From: JANQHS01 sp965267505
Lineage (GTDB): Bacteria; Bacteroidota; Bacteroidia; Cytophagales; CCMP332
NCBI GenBank assembly: GCA_965267505.1
Contig: OZ254081.1
Coordinates: forward strand, 3,100,001 to 3,164,000
DNA length: 64,000 nt
Direction of reading: 5' to 3'
This document shows, in pieces, positions 50,742-60,014 of this stretch; the stretch's first letter is position 1; every line of letters starts with the position of its first letter. The translations under genes and the position numbers were made by a program. The notes under the pieces are model-generated. The model searched no databases. It was not told the DNA's origin and worked only from the letters and a program-made list of their open reading frames with translations.

Positions 50742-53700
50742 TTATTTTTTGGAAACCAAATCCTGAACCAGCAGTTTTACACCCGCAACAGGGTTGTGAA
50801 AGTTAAATGCAAAGCTGTGCTCGCTTTCCTTGCCCATAAATACGATCTTCACTGAAAGACTTACGTACCCTGAATTGACCATGGAAAGGTTTCCTTCAAA
50901 GCTTGCTTCTTTCACATCTACCAGCCCCCCTAGGCCTTTTTCCGCAATGAATTCTCCAACGTCAGCCATGGTGCCTACTGCCTCCTTAAGCCCTTCAAGT
51001 GTAAGTTTAGCCAACTCCAATGCAGCATTTGCAGTATCTCTGGCTGTAAAGAGCCCTGCAATGCGAACATCCGCATCAATCGGGAATCTTTTTATTGTTG
51101 CTTCCAGAGACTTTAAAGTTTCTTGAGGAACTTTTAATGCTCCAATGGCAGTAATACGAGCGGTTATTAGCCCAGCAATACGTACATCTGCATCGATTGG
51201 AAAGGTCTTAATGGTTTTCTCAAGGCTGGAAAGCGTTTTTGATGCAAGACTCAAAGCCCCCTTTGCTGTACCATGTGCACTAAGGAGACCAACCATCCGA
51301 GGATCAGCATCTATTGGGAATGTCTTGGCTCCGGCTTCTATTCCTTTTAAAACTTGCTTAGCGACTTCCAAAGCTCCAACGGCCGTATGTTTAGCTGTTT
51401 CCAGTCCCCCTATCTTGGCATACAAGCCACTGATCTCAGCCCCCTTAGCCGCTGCATAAGCCGAATATTCAGCCCAAGCCCAGGTTTTATCATACCAGGG
51501 TTTATTGTCATACCAGCTCTTTTTATTCTTTATATATCCTTTAACCGTCTTAATTCTCTTATGCGAACTGTCGATCTGAGATTGCAAACTATTAACTGAG
51601 CTCTGAGCTTTGGTCACCTCTTTTTTAGCATCGCTGATTCGTTTGGTGTCTCTGGACCTTTCAGAGCCAATAGTCCGTCTCATCGTGTCAATTTGCTTTT
51701 TCAGTCCGTCGACATCCTTTTTAGACGAATTCACCTTTGCTCTTGCATTCCGCACTCTGCGTTCATCCCTCTCCCTCTCTTTTTTGACAATGTTCCTGAA
51801 CTTCTTAATCTGCGAATTCAATCGACTTAGCTCTTTTTTAAATTTTTCCACTTCCTTCCTTGCCTCTCGTACATTTCTTTCATCCCGATCTCGTTCTTTT
51901 TGGATGATTGAACGCATTCGGTCAATTTCTTGGTTAATCTTGTTAACCTCCTCTTGCTTTAAGCTAAGGTCCTCTTGAGCCATGGTCAGTTCTTCAGTAG
52001 CGTCATCTGCCGCAGCCTTAATCGTATCTGTCAGCTCTTGCCTCAAATAGGAGAACAGGTCGTTCTTCATGGAGGCCTTGATGTAGATTTCACTTCCGCT
52101 TTCAAGTCGACCTCCACGGGCTTCTAAGGAGGCTTCGAACAGATCAAAAATCTTTCCATTCAACCAAAAGTGAAACTCAGTATCGGAGAGGCTAACCCGG
52201 GTTTCAGCTTGTACCCCGAGGATAAGAACTGATCCTGCAACTTCGAGTGCTGCTTTTTTTCCTGCTCTTAGATCAAGTAATAGTTTAGGATTGGGCTCAT
52301 CTTGACTGCCGGAAATTTTAAGTATGCCGGCAATCTCAATTGTATCCATTTCTCCCTCTACCAATAAGCCTGAAGAATAGTCCAAATTTATATGTGCGTA
52401 GGCATCAAAATCTCCAATCGACAACCTGCCTTTTATGGTGATTCCGGGATCATAATACAAGTCAACTATCTGGGTTGGCTGCGGTACTATATAGATATCT
52501 ACTTCCTCCATTCCCGCACTTATGACCGTGGAACTGATCTCCTTGGGTATTGATTTATAAATCTCAGGCCTACAAAAGGTTTTGATCAAATCCAGGAGAT
52601 CCAGCTTTTCAAACGCTATGGCCAGCATGCTTTTAGAGGGTAGCGCCGAATCAAAGCGTACAGCGGCGGAACCTTGGATGTTTCCCAGCCGTAGGCTTCC
52701 AGCCAAACCTATAACTGGAAGAGGTGGAGATGGAGGAGGAACGATAGTGAGTCCTATATCTGCTGCAACATCAGTAACGGTCACATTCTTGAAACCAAAT
52801 GGCTCATTCCAGGATGCACTCATCATGGCTTGAAACGAAGCAGTTCTTAACAGAGGCTTTAGTTCCATTCCTCCGATGAACACAAGTCGGTCTTCTTTGA
52901 GTTTGGCAGTTATTGAGCCTCGTATGCCGATTGAAAAATTTGAAGGTGCCGGTTGAAGACGAAATCGCATATCACCAAAAGAGACGGACTCTGATAGTTG
53001 AATGCTGCCATCCAGGGCAGCTTCAATAATGAAGTTGGCTGGCCTATTGCCAATGGCAGCATTCACGAATAGGGATTTCACACCAGCTAATTCATCGACC
53101 CCAAGCCCACTCATATCCATATCAGCACAGAAATTAAGCCCCTTGCTAACAGTAACCCCGTTTGGAGGCATGTTTACAGTGGACAGATTTATGTTCGTAT
53201 TTCTAACCGAAGAGATAATGAAGGAAGCATTCGAAAATTTTAACCCATCAAGGCTATTGAGTGCTGGATCTATTGCAGAAAATGGGATTTTTTCAGGGGG
53301 AGCAATTCCAACAAGAAAGCCCCACTTACCGGAACTAGATTTCTTTATGTGCAATTCTCCATCTCCAAGATCCGTGCTGCCACTAATTGACACTGATCTC
53401 TGCTTTGGTGCAATGTCAAACTGGACATTTTGGAACCTCATGCCAGTTATGGTTGAGGGAGCAGGAAATCCAATAAGAGCATCTGTCCCGCATAAATCCT
53501 GAATGACTGCTGAAAGATTCAGCTCGGGAAGTTCAGCCTTCAATACAAAATCACCAGGAAAGCGATAGTAAAAATCAAAGTTAGAGGTACCGATCTCCAA
53601 GGTGGCCTTTAGAAAGCCTGTGGTTTCATATTTATTAGCTCTTTTTAGACGCTCCACCTCAAATGTCACCTGGTTAAACTCTAACGAGTCAACGCCTACT

Positions 53701-55049
53701 GGGATGGAAATTGATTGCTTGGATTGTCCTGAAATGCGAAACTCTTTGCGTTGAGGAACCAATTGAAAACTAACATCAGAGAAGCTCAAGTCGAAATGAT
53801 CCAGCGAAATGCTATGATCCGGAAAGAGCTCCTTGATAATCTCTGAAAGGGTAATCTCATGCATCCGCGCGGAGATGGTCAGGCTATCTTCCAGAATAGC
53901 GGAAAGCACCAGGTGCTGACCGACAAAGTCAAGTGTCGCTGACATTTCACCACTGATGCCGGAGGCATCTATGGACAATCCCATCCTTAGGTTTTCCAAT
54001 TCTAATTTGATAGCACCAAATTGATGCTGCCACATATCGTCTGCCTCCAACTCAATGTGTAAAGATTTCTCCTTAATACTACCTTGGATTGTCAAATACC
54101 TGAGGTTAATTTTCGGTACATTCTTTAATTCAGGCCAAAAATGATTGACAATTACAGCAATCTTGATCTTTTGATCCTTTGCCAGATCGAGGCCGAATTC
54201 AGCATCCGGAAATTTTGCTCTCGCAGCAAAACTCACTCCTCCAATTTTTGTTATTCCGGTCAATTCCGATCGGATAACTCTTTTTTTCTTTGACAGAGGG
54301 TTCTCGACTCTAAACGACAAGGAAAGGTCTTTTAGGATCAGCTTACCCCCAAATAGCTCCCATTCTTTTTTATGTTCGAAGAGAATGTAGAACAAGGAAA
54401 AATTTGGAGCTTTTGGGTCGAATGCCATTTGGACATCCTTAATAGACAACGAACCAAAGTCTTTAATTTCAGGCGGTAGTATAGAGAGGAGCTCACTGTT
54501 CCCCACGACTTTATTCAGATCCTCTTCAGCAAGGGAAATGTTTGCCACTGACTCCAGGTTGGCACTCAATAGCCAATCCCCTTCATAAGTAGGAAACAAA
54601 AGATTTATGGGTATCGTTGATTTGCCCACCTGCAACTCACCGCTGAGATAGCAGCTTACTGTACTGAGCTCTGGGTGCGTATGAAAATTAAGCTCTATTT
54701 TCTTTACTGGAAATTCCGGGGCTCCGGGTAGATCGGCAACAGCGTTTTCCGGCATTTCAAAAACTGAATTCAAGTATAATTGTCCTTCATAGTCAGAGAA
54801 AATCAGCTTAGAATGCACCGAGCTCTGGCCAAATATAGACGCTGTACCAAGGAGAATGATTTGGCTTGAGTTTTCTTCTATTATTAGGTCTGCAAGCGTG
54901 ATATCGTCAAGTCCAAGAATCCCAAAAAACCCTGAAATCAGTTCAGATGAAAATTGACTCACAACGAGGGGATATGGTTTTCCTTCTGGCCATTGGTGAG
55001 CATGATCCCCTAGTTGATCAAGAGTAGCAATGGTAATTGTCCCCGACAT
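50742..55049 (-). CDS. Giant beta-rich/coiled-coil protein of unknown function
   Basis: 1435 residues without signal peptide or membrane helix. Residues 1 to ~990 are a chain of beta-rich modules of 120-170 residues, each with a similar layout (an LxxIxGSIxExSLHIELEAD strand pair, SxxKWGFLVGI, xVTVTDVAADIGL), and proline-rich PPPSPPLPVIG. Residues ~1000-1165 form a long charged coiled coil (RDRDERNVREARKEVE). Three 39-residue repeats with the FPIDADVRIAG motif follow (~1215-1360), then a final beta domain. The overall design suits a large cytosolic or released scaffold or toxin-like machine. It starts 5 bases after the MBL gene's stop. Confidence 0.55.
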   Translation of the reverse strand: MSGTITIATLDQLGDHAHQWPEGKPYPLVVSQFSSELISGFFGILGLDDITLADLIIEENSSQIILLGTASIFGQSSVHSKLIFSDYEGQLYLNSVFEMPENAVADLPGAPEFPVKKIELNFHTHPELSTVSCYLSGELQVGKSTIPINLLFPTYEGDWLLSANLESVANISLAEEDLNKVVGNSELLSILPPEIKDFGSLSIKDVQMAFDPKAPNFSLFYILFEHKKEWELFGGKLILKDLSLSFRVENPLSKKKRVIRSELTGITKIGGVSFAARAKFPDAEFGLDLAKDQKIKIAVIVNHFWPELKNVPKINLRYLTIQGSIKEKSLHIELEADDMWQHQFGAIKLELENLRMGLSIDASGISGEMSATLDFVGQHLVLSAILEDSLTISARMHEITLSEIIKELFPDHSISLDHFDLSFSDVSFQLVPQRKEFRISGQSKQSISIPVGVDSLEFNQVTFEVERLKRANKYETTGFLKATLEIGTSNFDFYYRFPGDFVLKAELPELNLSAVIQDLCGTDALIGFPAPSTITGMRFQNVQFDIAPKQRSVSISGSTDLGDGELHIKKSSSGKWGFLVGIAPPEKIPFSAIDPALNSLDGLKFSNASFIISSVRNTNINLSTVNMPPNGVTVSKGLNFCADMDMSGLGVDELAGVKSLFVNAAIGNRPANFIIEAALDGSIQLSESVSFGDMRFRLQPAPSNFSIGIRGSITAKLKEDRLVFIGGMELKPLLRTASFQAMMSASWNEPFGFKNVTVTDVAADIGLTIVPPPSPPLPVIGLAGSLRLGNIQGSAAVRFDSALPSKSMLAIAFEKLDLLDLIKTFCRPEIYKSIPKEISSTVISAGMEEVDIYIVPQPTQIVDLYYDPGITIKGRLSIGDFDAYAHINLDYSSGLLVEGEMDTIEIAGILKISGSQDEPNPKLLLDLRAGKKAALEVAGSVLILGVQAETRVSLSDTEFHFWLNGKIFDLFEASLEARGGRLESGSEIYIKASMKNDLFSYLRQELTDTIKAAADDATEELTMAQEDLSLKQEEVNKINQEIDRMRSIIQKERDRDERNVREARKEVEKFKKELSRLNSQIKKFRNIVKKERERDERRVRNARAKVNSSKKDVDGLKKQIDTMRRTIGSERSRDTKRISDAKKEVTKAQSSVNSLQSQIDSSHKRIKTVKGYIKNKKSWYDNKPWYDKTWAWAEYSAYAAAKGAEISGLYAKIGGLETAKHTAVGALEVAKQVLKGIEAGAKTFPIDADPRMVGLLSAHGTAKGALSLASKTLSSLEKTIKTFPIDADVRIAGLITARITAIGALKVPQETLKSLEATIKRFPIDADVRIAGLFTARDTANAALELAKLTLEGLKEAVGTMADVGEFIAEKGLGGLVDVKEASFEGNLSMVNSGYVSLSVKIVFMGKESEHSFAFNFHNPVAGVKLLVQDLVSKK
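51070..51400 (-). repeat. 117-bp in-frame repeats encoding the FPIDAD units
   Basis: The GCATC(A/G/T)AT sequence coding the DAD motif recurs at 51073, 51190 and 51307, exactly 117 bp apart, giving 39-residue units. They differ in many bases, so they are old. Confidence 0.75.
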
Positions 55050-55054
55050 GCTGA

Positions 55055-56101
55055 TTAATTTTTGAAGCTTTGGAAAGTGCAGTGATCACTATCATGAACA
55101 TAGACGGCATTTGGATTTGCAGGCAAATCTTCATCAAACTTGATATTCCCCCTCCCCTGAACATTACTGCGCGGTCCATTTTCAGCGGTACTGTACATCT
55201 TTTCCCACCCTGCATCTCTGATGGCCGCTATTGACTGATCACTGGGGTGTCCATAATGTCGTTTAATTGGAGGACCCCAATCCGAAATACCATAGGAAAA
55301 TGCTACTTTCCCAACAGCACCGTGTGCCGGTCTAGGTATGTTTTCTGTAGCATGATGTGTATGGGCTCCATGATGGGGGGCTGTCAAACCTGTGAGGTGA
55401 TTTTTCAACCCATCATGATTAGGGATGAATCCACAACTGGCATCTCCAGTAAACAAGGTGTACTGAGGCAATCTAACAACCTCAGAAGGGTCGGTTTTTA
55501 TTTTGGCATACACCGCCAGACCACCGTTGTTTCGATCGCTCCCCGAACATGTGACAATACTTCCCCAAGGTAGATCCTTATAAGCATAACCAATGCTATC
55601 GCTGGACTGAGGGTCATTTCTTAATACAATGACATTTGTGAGGCTTTCAAACAGATTTCTTGATTGAAAAACCAATTTCTGATCTGGAACTATCCAAAGA
55701 GATTCTTTACTCCGCTTAGCTACCAGATTTCCTTTCCTTTCATCAAGAGGGTAAGTAGCCAATTTGTAGTGATCTCTATGCCAATGAGACAACACAATTA
55801 TCGTCTGCTCAGGATTCGAGAGACAAGGGCCGTGTTCAAAAAGTCTTGATGGACTACTGCCGTTACCAGATGAGCCAATGTCTATGTATACTTTTGGCAG
55901 GTCATTGTTATCAAAAAGCACATTGCAAGATCCCTGACCAACATCCATGATAGCAGCAAATTTTATTTGTTCTGGATGATCGGCTTTTTCTGGATCTCCC
56001 TTGTCATGGGGTCTTAGCAACTTCTCCAATCTCGCAACTTTCTCTTTTGGAAGCTGAGTAGCGGTTAGTCTGGCTCGTTTAGTTCCTCTTCCACTTGGCA
56101 T
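55055..56101 (-). CDS. ComEC/Rec2-type metallo-beta-lactamase-fold hydrolase
   Basis: 348 residues. After a basic N-terminus come AAIMDVGQGSCNVLFD and VYIDIGSSG, then the metal motif SHWHRDH (HxHxDH) and TGLTAPHHGAHTHH near the C-terminal third; LFTGDAS supplies a metal Asp. This pattern (DVGQG, SHxHxDH, GD, HHG) belongs to the ComEC/Rec2-like MBL group, which includes DNA-uptake nucleases. No membrane helix is present, so it is a soluble hydrolase, probably acting on nucleic acid. It is in an operon with the giant protein. Confidence 0.75.
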   Translation of the reverse strand: MPSGRGTKRARLTATQLPKEKVARLEKLLRPHDKGDPEKADHPEQIKFAAIMDVGQGSCNVLFDNNDLPKVYIDIGSSGNGSSPSRLFEHGPCLSNPEQTIIVLSHWHRDHYKLATYPLDERKGNLVAKRSKESLWIVPDQKLVFQSRNLFESLTNVIVLRNDPQSSDSIGYAYKDLPWGSIVTCSGSDRNNGGLAVYAKIKTDPSEVVRLPQYTLFTGDASCGFIPNHDGLKNHLTGLTAPHHGAHTHHATENIPRPAHGAVGKVAFSYGISDWGPPIKRHYGHPSDQSIAAIRDAGWEKMYSTAENGPRSNVQGRGNIKFDEDLPANPNAVYVHDSDHCTFQSFKN

Positions 56102-56127
56102 GTTTTACAAATTCCCTGTTCATACTG

Positions 56128-56553
56128 CTAGTCTTCAAAAACTATGTCTCCGGTAAATTCTGTAGGAGCAATTGTATTTTCTTTGGTTTCTTCAATCAAA
56201 AACCATATCCCTTCATAATTCTCTAAGGAATTATTCTTGTCTGCCCCCAAGTAGGTCCGTAGTTGTTCTTCTGTCACGTCTCGAACTCGAAGTGTCGCTG
56301 TAGGTGCGTAGGGCATATTAAATGAGGCTGCCTTTTTAAACCTCTCATCAACAAAAACCACTTTATCCACCCAATCTTTGGGTGCCATTTCAAAAACTGC
56401 TTCCCACTTACCAGATACTGGATCTTGATCCACATGGCTTAATGCTGCATAGTATTTCCCATCTTTGGCTTCAGAACTTTTAGACAAGGGGTTACTTTTC
56501 ATCAAGTCGATAAAGCCTGTTTCGATCGAATTTTTTTTTGTTTCAGCTGCCAT
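56128..56553 (-). CDS. Unknown small soluble operon protein
   Basis: 141-142 residues from ATG 56553 (MAAETKKNS), 1 base after the stop of the coiled-coil gene; an earlier in-frame ATG at 56586 would overlap it. The protein is an alpha/beta type (KYYAALSHVDQDPVSGKWEAVFEMA, KDWVDKVVFVDERFKKAASFNMP, TLRVRDVTEEQLRTYLG, YEGIWFLIEET). No family recognised. It lies between the coiled-coil and MBL genes on the same strand. Confidence 0.55.
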   Translation of the reverse strand: MAAETKKNSIETGFIDLMKSNPLSKSSEAKDGKYYAALSHVDQDPVSGKWEAVFEMAPKDWVDKVVFVDERFKKAASFNMPYAPTATLRVRDVTEEQLRTYLGADKNNSLENYEGIWFLIEETKENTIAPTEFTGDIVFED

Positions 56554-56554
56554 A

Positions 56555-57073
56555 TCAATGTTTTCGTTCTTTTTCAAGTTTTTCAATTTGGGCCCTCAGC
56601 CCAAGCCAGCGTGGATCTTCATCCACCGTACGAACTCTTGTGCCGGATTCTTCTGTCTTCAACCTCAATCGAGTCATCTCCAGCTTTTGCTCTACATTAA
56701 GTTTAGCCTCAAACAAAGAAGCAATCTTCGCCTCCAGGTTTGCAATCTCTTTAGATCGCCACCGAATCTCTCGCTGTAATTGCTGGAATTCCTCAGATGT
56801 ATCGCTTTCGGTAAGGCCTGTAAACCAATTCTTCCAAAGACTGATTTCCTTTTTCCTCTTTTTTGCCTGTGCCTTTGCCCTTCTTATCTCTGCTTCCAAA
56901 GATTCTTTTTGTCCAGAGGCCGCTGCGAGATTGAATCTGAGCTCTTCAGGGTGAGCACCCTGGCTGTACTCCTTCTTTAATTGTCTTTTTAGATCTTTTG
57001 CGAGCTTTTTCAGACTTTGAAGTTCTTGCTCGACTTCATTTGACGGTGCTCGGCGATTAGTTCTTGGCGTCAT
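56555..57073 (-). CDS. Coiled-coil protein, first gene of the MBL/giant operon
   Basis: 172 residues from ATG 57073 (a TTG at 57097 would add eight). Nearly the whole chain is charged helix (NEVEQELQSLKKLAKDLKRQLKKE, SLEAEIRRAKAQAKKRKKE, IANLEAKIASLFEAKLNVEQKLEMTRLRL), so a two-stranded coiled coil is expected. The similarity to the coiled-coil part of the giant protein suggests they could pair. No homology claim is made. Confidence 0.6.
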   Translation of the reverse strand: MTPRTNRRAPSNEVEQELQSLKKLAKDLKRQLKKEYSQGAHPEELRFNLAAASGQKESLEAEIRRAKAQAKKRKKEISLWKNWFTGLTESDTSEEFQQLQREIRWRSKEIANLEAKIASLFEAKLNVEQKLEMTRLRLKTEESGTRVRTVDEDPRWLGLRAQIEKLEKERKH

Positions 57074-57262
57074 CGTTACCTTTCTGGTTCTTTTCAATAG
57101 CTGGGCTCTTGCATATTAGAACATAATTATCGAAAAATCAATGAGTTCCGACCAACCCTTTCACCTATGAACTATTATGTTTTCATCTCAGAAGCGGCAC
57201 TTCATTATCATTCGAAGAAAGGAACTGGGCCTAAGCATAGAATTAATATTGATATTTGGCAT

Positions 57263-58600
57263 ATGCTCAAATACAGGTTATTTCTTCTTCTTGGCCTTAT
57301 TGCTCTTTCCTGCACTCAGAGTCCCGAGTCTCAAAAGGAAGAAAACAAAGCAAAGAAGGCTACAATAGAGGATGTTGAAAGAGGCATCAGAGTAAATATT
57401 GAACAAAGGGTAAAAGATGGCGGAGGCTATTTCAATTTCAAAAATGACAGTCTGGATCTTTCACTGAAATTGGTCAGGGTCCACACAGAATATCTTTCCG
57501 TCCTGGGTCCAGATGAGTTCTTTGCCTGTGTTGACCTGGCTACCGAAAATGGAGATGTCTATGATGTTGATTTCTTTATGAAAGGCACATCAGAAGAAAT
57601 GGAAGTGACAAGGGAAAACATTCACAAACTAAACGGAAAGCCCTTTTATTCCTGGAAGCAAAAGGAGGATAAGACCTGGTTTACTGTCCCGGTAAAACAG
57701 AGTTCAAATGAGCTTCTTGGTGTAATCGAACTTATCGATCGCTTTATATTTTCCTATGAGATTGATCTTCCTGAGATTGCAGGTGAGGCAAGGGTCTGGA
57801 TCCCCATCCCGCAATCCGATCGATTCCAAAAGGTGGAGATCATCGAAATGGAGACTCCAGAAAACGCAGAATTGATCAATCTTGATGATGGAGAGAACCA
57901 GGTTTTATTTATGGATCTGGACAGAGAAGAAAGCGGTAAAAGGATCAAATTGAAATATGCCATAGAGCGCCTGGAAAAATCTTCCTACCAGGATGACAGT
58001 GAGCCAAAGGACTTCCTTGAGCCCGGAATCCACCAACCTGTTGGTGACAGGTTCGAGGAGATTTGCCAAGAGGTGTTCCTTGAAAAGATGGCCACCACTC
58101 CCCTTACCAAGGCAAGAGCTCTATACGATTATATCATAGACAATGTCCGATATGCCAAGCAGGGAACTTATGGAACCGGAGATGCAAACTATGCCTGCGA
58201 TGTAAAATCAGGGAATTGCACGGAATTCCATTCCTTCTTTATTTCCCTGTCAAGATCAGCTGGCATTCCTGCAAGATTTGCTGTTGGAGCCGCAATTCCA
58301 TCTGAGAGAAATGAAGGAAAGGTAGATGGGTATCATTGCTGGGCAGAATTCTATGCGGAAGGAAAATGGTGGCCTGTAGATATCAGCGAGGGAAATAAGT
58401 ACACTCCCCTGGCCACATATTACTTTGGACATCATCCGGCAAACAGAATCGAATTTACACGGGGAAATGACCTAAGTCCCAATCCATTGCCTGCGTCCGG
58501 GCCCATCAATTTTTTAGCTTATCCTTTTATGGAAATTAATGGAGAACAGGTTTTCCCAAAGACCACATTCTCATTCGAAAGGGTAAAGGATGAAAGTTAA
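57263..58600 (+). CDS. Transglutaminase-like lipoprotein
   Basis: 445 residues from ATG 57263, giving lipoprotein signal ALSC; an earlier ATG (57167) would put 32 residues in front. The C-terminal half is a transglutaminase-like core with the full triad: Cys in KSGNCTEFHSFFISLSRSAGIPARF, His in DGYHCWAEFY, and Asp in WWPVDISEG. Such bacterial enzymes are usually cysteine peptidases or amidases. The N-terminal half (~220 residues) is a DUF3857-like beta domain. Anchored in the periplasm. Divergent from the coiled-coil operon. Confidence 0.8.
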   Translation: MLKYRLFLLLGLIALSCTQSPESQKEENKAKKATIEDVERGIRVNIEQRVKDGGGYFNFKNDSLDLSLKLVRVHTEYLSVLGPDEFFACVDLATENGDVYDVDFFMKGTSEEMEVTRENIHKLNGKPFYSWKQKEDKTWFTVPVKQSSNELLGVIELIDRFIFSYEIDLPEIAGEARVWIPIPQSDRFQKVEIIEMETPENAELINLDDGENQVLFMDLDREESGKRIKLKYAIERLEKSSYQDDSEPKDFLEPGIHQPVGDRFEEICQEVFLEKMATTPLTKARALYDYIIDNVRYAKQGTYGTGDANYACDVKSGNCTEFHSFFISLSRSAGIPARFAVGAAIPSERNEGKVDGYHCWAEFYAEGKWWPVDISEGNKYTPLATYYFGHHPANRIEFTRGNDLSPNPLPASGPINFLAYPFMEINGEQVFPKTTFSFERVKDES

Positions 58601-58603
58601 GAA

Positions 58604-58906
58604 TTAGCCTTCGGTATCATCCGCGTCTGAAGGGTGCTCTCCTTCGGGATGCTCACCGCCGCCTTCTTCAGTGGTATCTGAATCATCCTCGGCACTTGGA
58701 TGTTCACCTGCAGGATGCTCTCCGGCTGGATGTTCATCTGCCTCTTCCTGTCCGGCTTCAGCTTCAGCTGATTCATCGGTAGCTTCTATACTTTCAGACT
58801 CTGCCTCCTGGCCTCCACTACAAGAGCTAAGGCTTATAGCCATTACAAAACCAAGGGCTATGAAAAGGGTCGAAAGAGACTTAATTTTTTCAAAATACTT
58901 GATCAT
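58604..58906 (-). CDS. Small acidic low-complexity lipoprotein
   Basis: 100 residues: signal ending SLSSC, then a Glu/Asp/Ala-rich tail with repeated EHPAGEHPAGEHPS and EHPEGEHPSDA units. The His-Pro-acid repeats could bind metal, but this is speculative. It converges with the transglutaminase gene, separated by 3 bases. Confidence 0.55.
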   Translation of the reverse strand: MIKYFEKIKSLSTLFIALGFVMAISLSSCSGGQEAESESIEATDESAEAEAGQEEADEHPAGEHPAGEHPSAEDDSDTTEEGGGEHPEGEHPSDADDTEG

Positions 58907-59082
58907 AGGACTGTTATTTTCTCAACGAACACAGCTAAAGGTATGAAAAGACCTTTTGATTTCAATTAGATTTTTCACCCATTTACTTTCTGAATTCCAT
59001 TTGAGTAAATTAGTACCGTATTGGGATTTAGGGTAGAATTTGCCCAAAATCTTCACAATATTGTTGAATCAACCCAATCAGG

Positions 59083-59448
59083 ATGGTTAAAGAAATATGC
59101 GCGAAATGGTTTGACTGCTGGGAAACGGGAGATTTTGAAAACCTTCCCATATCTGAGGATTTTGAACATTGCAGCCCTTATGGAACCATCATTGGAAGAG
59201 ATACCTATCTAGATCTGGTTAGAGCGAACCGGGCAAAGTTCCTCGAGAACAAGATCCAGATAGAAGATGATATCTACTTTGAGGATAAGGCGGCATTCAG
59301 ATATAAGATCCATAACACGGCTGAGCATTTTGAAATGGAGGTAAGTGAATGGATCTATGTTAAAGACGGATTAATCCAAAGAATTCATGCTTACTACCAG
59401 GTGGGTGATATTCCTGAGGAAAGGGAATTAAACCCTAATGATGCATGA
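59083..59448 (+). CDS. SnoaL/NTF2-like protein
   Basis: 121 residues with the NTF2-like cone pattern: a first helix CAKWFDCWETGDFENLP, SPYGTIIGRDTYLDLVRANR, then strands YFEDKAAFRYKIHN and VSEWIYVKDGLIQRIHAYYQ. These single-domain proteins are isomerase-like or ligand-binding; substrate unknown. Its end overlaps the next gene (opposite strand) by 14 bases. Confidence 0.7.
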   Translation: MVKEICAKWFDCWETGDFENLPISEDFEHCSPYGTIIGRDTYLDLVRANRAKFLENKIQIEDDIYFEDKAAFRYKIHNTAEHFEMEVSEWIYVKDGLIQRIHAYYQVGDIPEERELNPNDA

Positions 59449-59995
59449 AAACTGGCTCTGAATCATCATTGGATTTGATCTGGCCAAAACCCACAAGAGC
59501 ACCCAGCATGACTGTATGCTGACCAAGGGGGCTTAATAAATAATCATACTCGCAAAAGAGAATATAATGCTTTGGCAGATCGTAATGAAGCCCGATCCCA
59601 AGATTCATACCCCATTCATTTTTGACCAAAAATCCATTTTCTCCCCTGGCCTGACTTAATTCTTCAGACTCCCTGCTGTGATTAAGGCCGATTAGCGGAT
59701 AGAAACCAAGGTTACCAATAAGCATGAAATTGATATGAGCATTCAGGTTGAATTCCCACAATTTCTTGGTTTTTGTTAGGGCACCATAAGCTTCCTCATG
59801 GGGATAGAATATTGTGAATTCAGGTCCAAAGCAAAACCTATGATCATTGGAATTAACATAGTACCTGGTATTCAAGCCAGGAGAGTTGATCTCGGATCCA
59901 TACACAGAACCCAAGCCAAAATCGTAGCGTTGAGAAAAAAGATCAGTTGAGAGACCTACTAGTAGAAATGAAAAAAGCCAATACCTCGCTATCAT
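59435..59995 (-). CDS. Small outer-membrane beta-barrel protein
   Basis: 186 residues with signal peptide ending DLFSQ. Alternating amphipathic strands fit a small eight-stranded barrel: YDFGLGSVYGSEI, FCFGPEFTIFYP, LWEFNLNAHINFMLIGNLGFYPLIGLN, EWGMNLGIGLHYDLPKHYILFCEYDYLL, HTVMLGALVGFG. Similar in size to OmpX/OmpW-type porin-like proteins. The end does not carry the usual terminal aromatic residue, so the barrel call is by pattern only. Confidence 0.6.
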   Translation of the reverse strand: MIARYWLFSFLLVGLSTDLFSQRYDFGLGSVYGSEINSPGLNTRYYVNSNDHRFCFGPEFTIFYPHEEAYGALTKTKKLWEFNLNAHINFMLIGNLGFYPLIGLNHSRESEELSQARGENGFLVKNEWGMNLGIGLHYDLPKHYILFCEYDYLLSPLGQHTVMLGALVGFGQIKSNDDSEPVFMHH

Positions 59996-60014
59996 CTAAC
60001 TAAAGTAATGCGGG

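Noticed and set aside
51610..51978. Long plus-strand frame opposite the coiled coil of the giant protein
   Set aside because: It is the antisense of a charged coiled-coil sequence and gives a low-complexity Ser/Leu/Phe protein without features.
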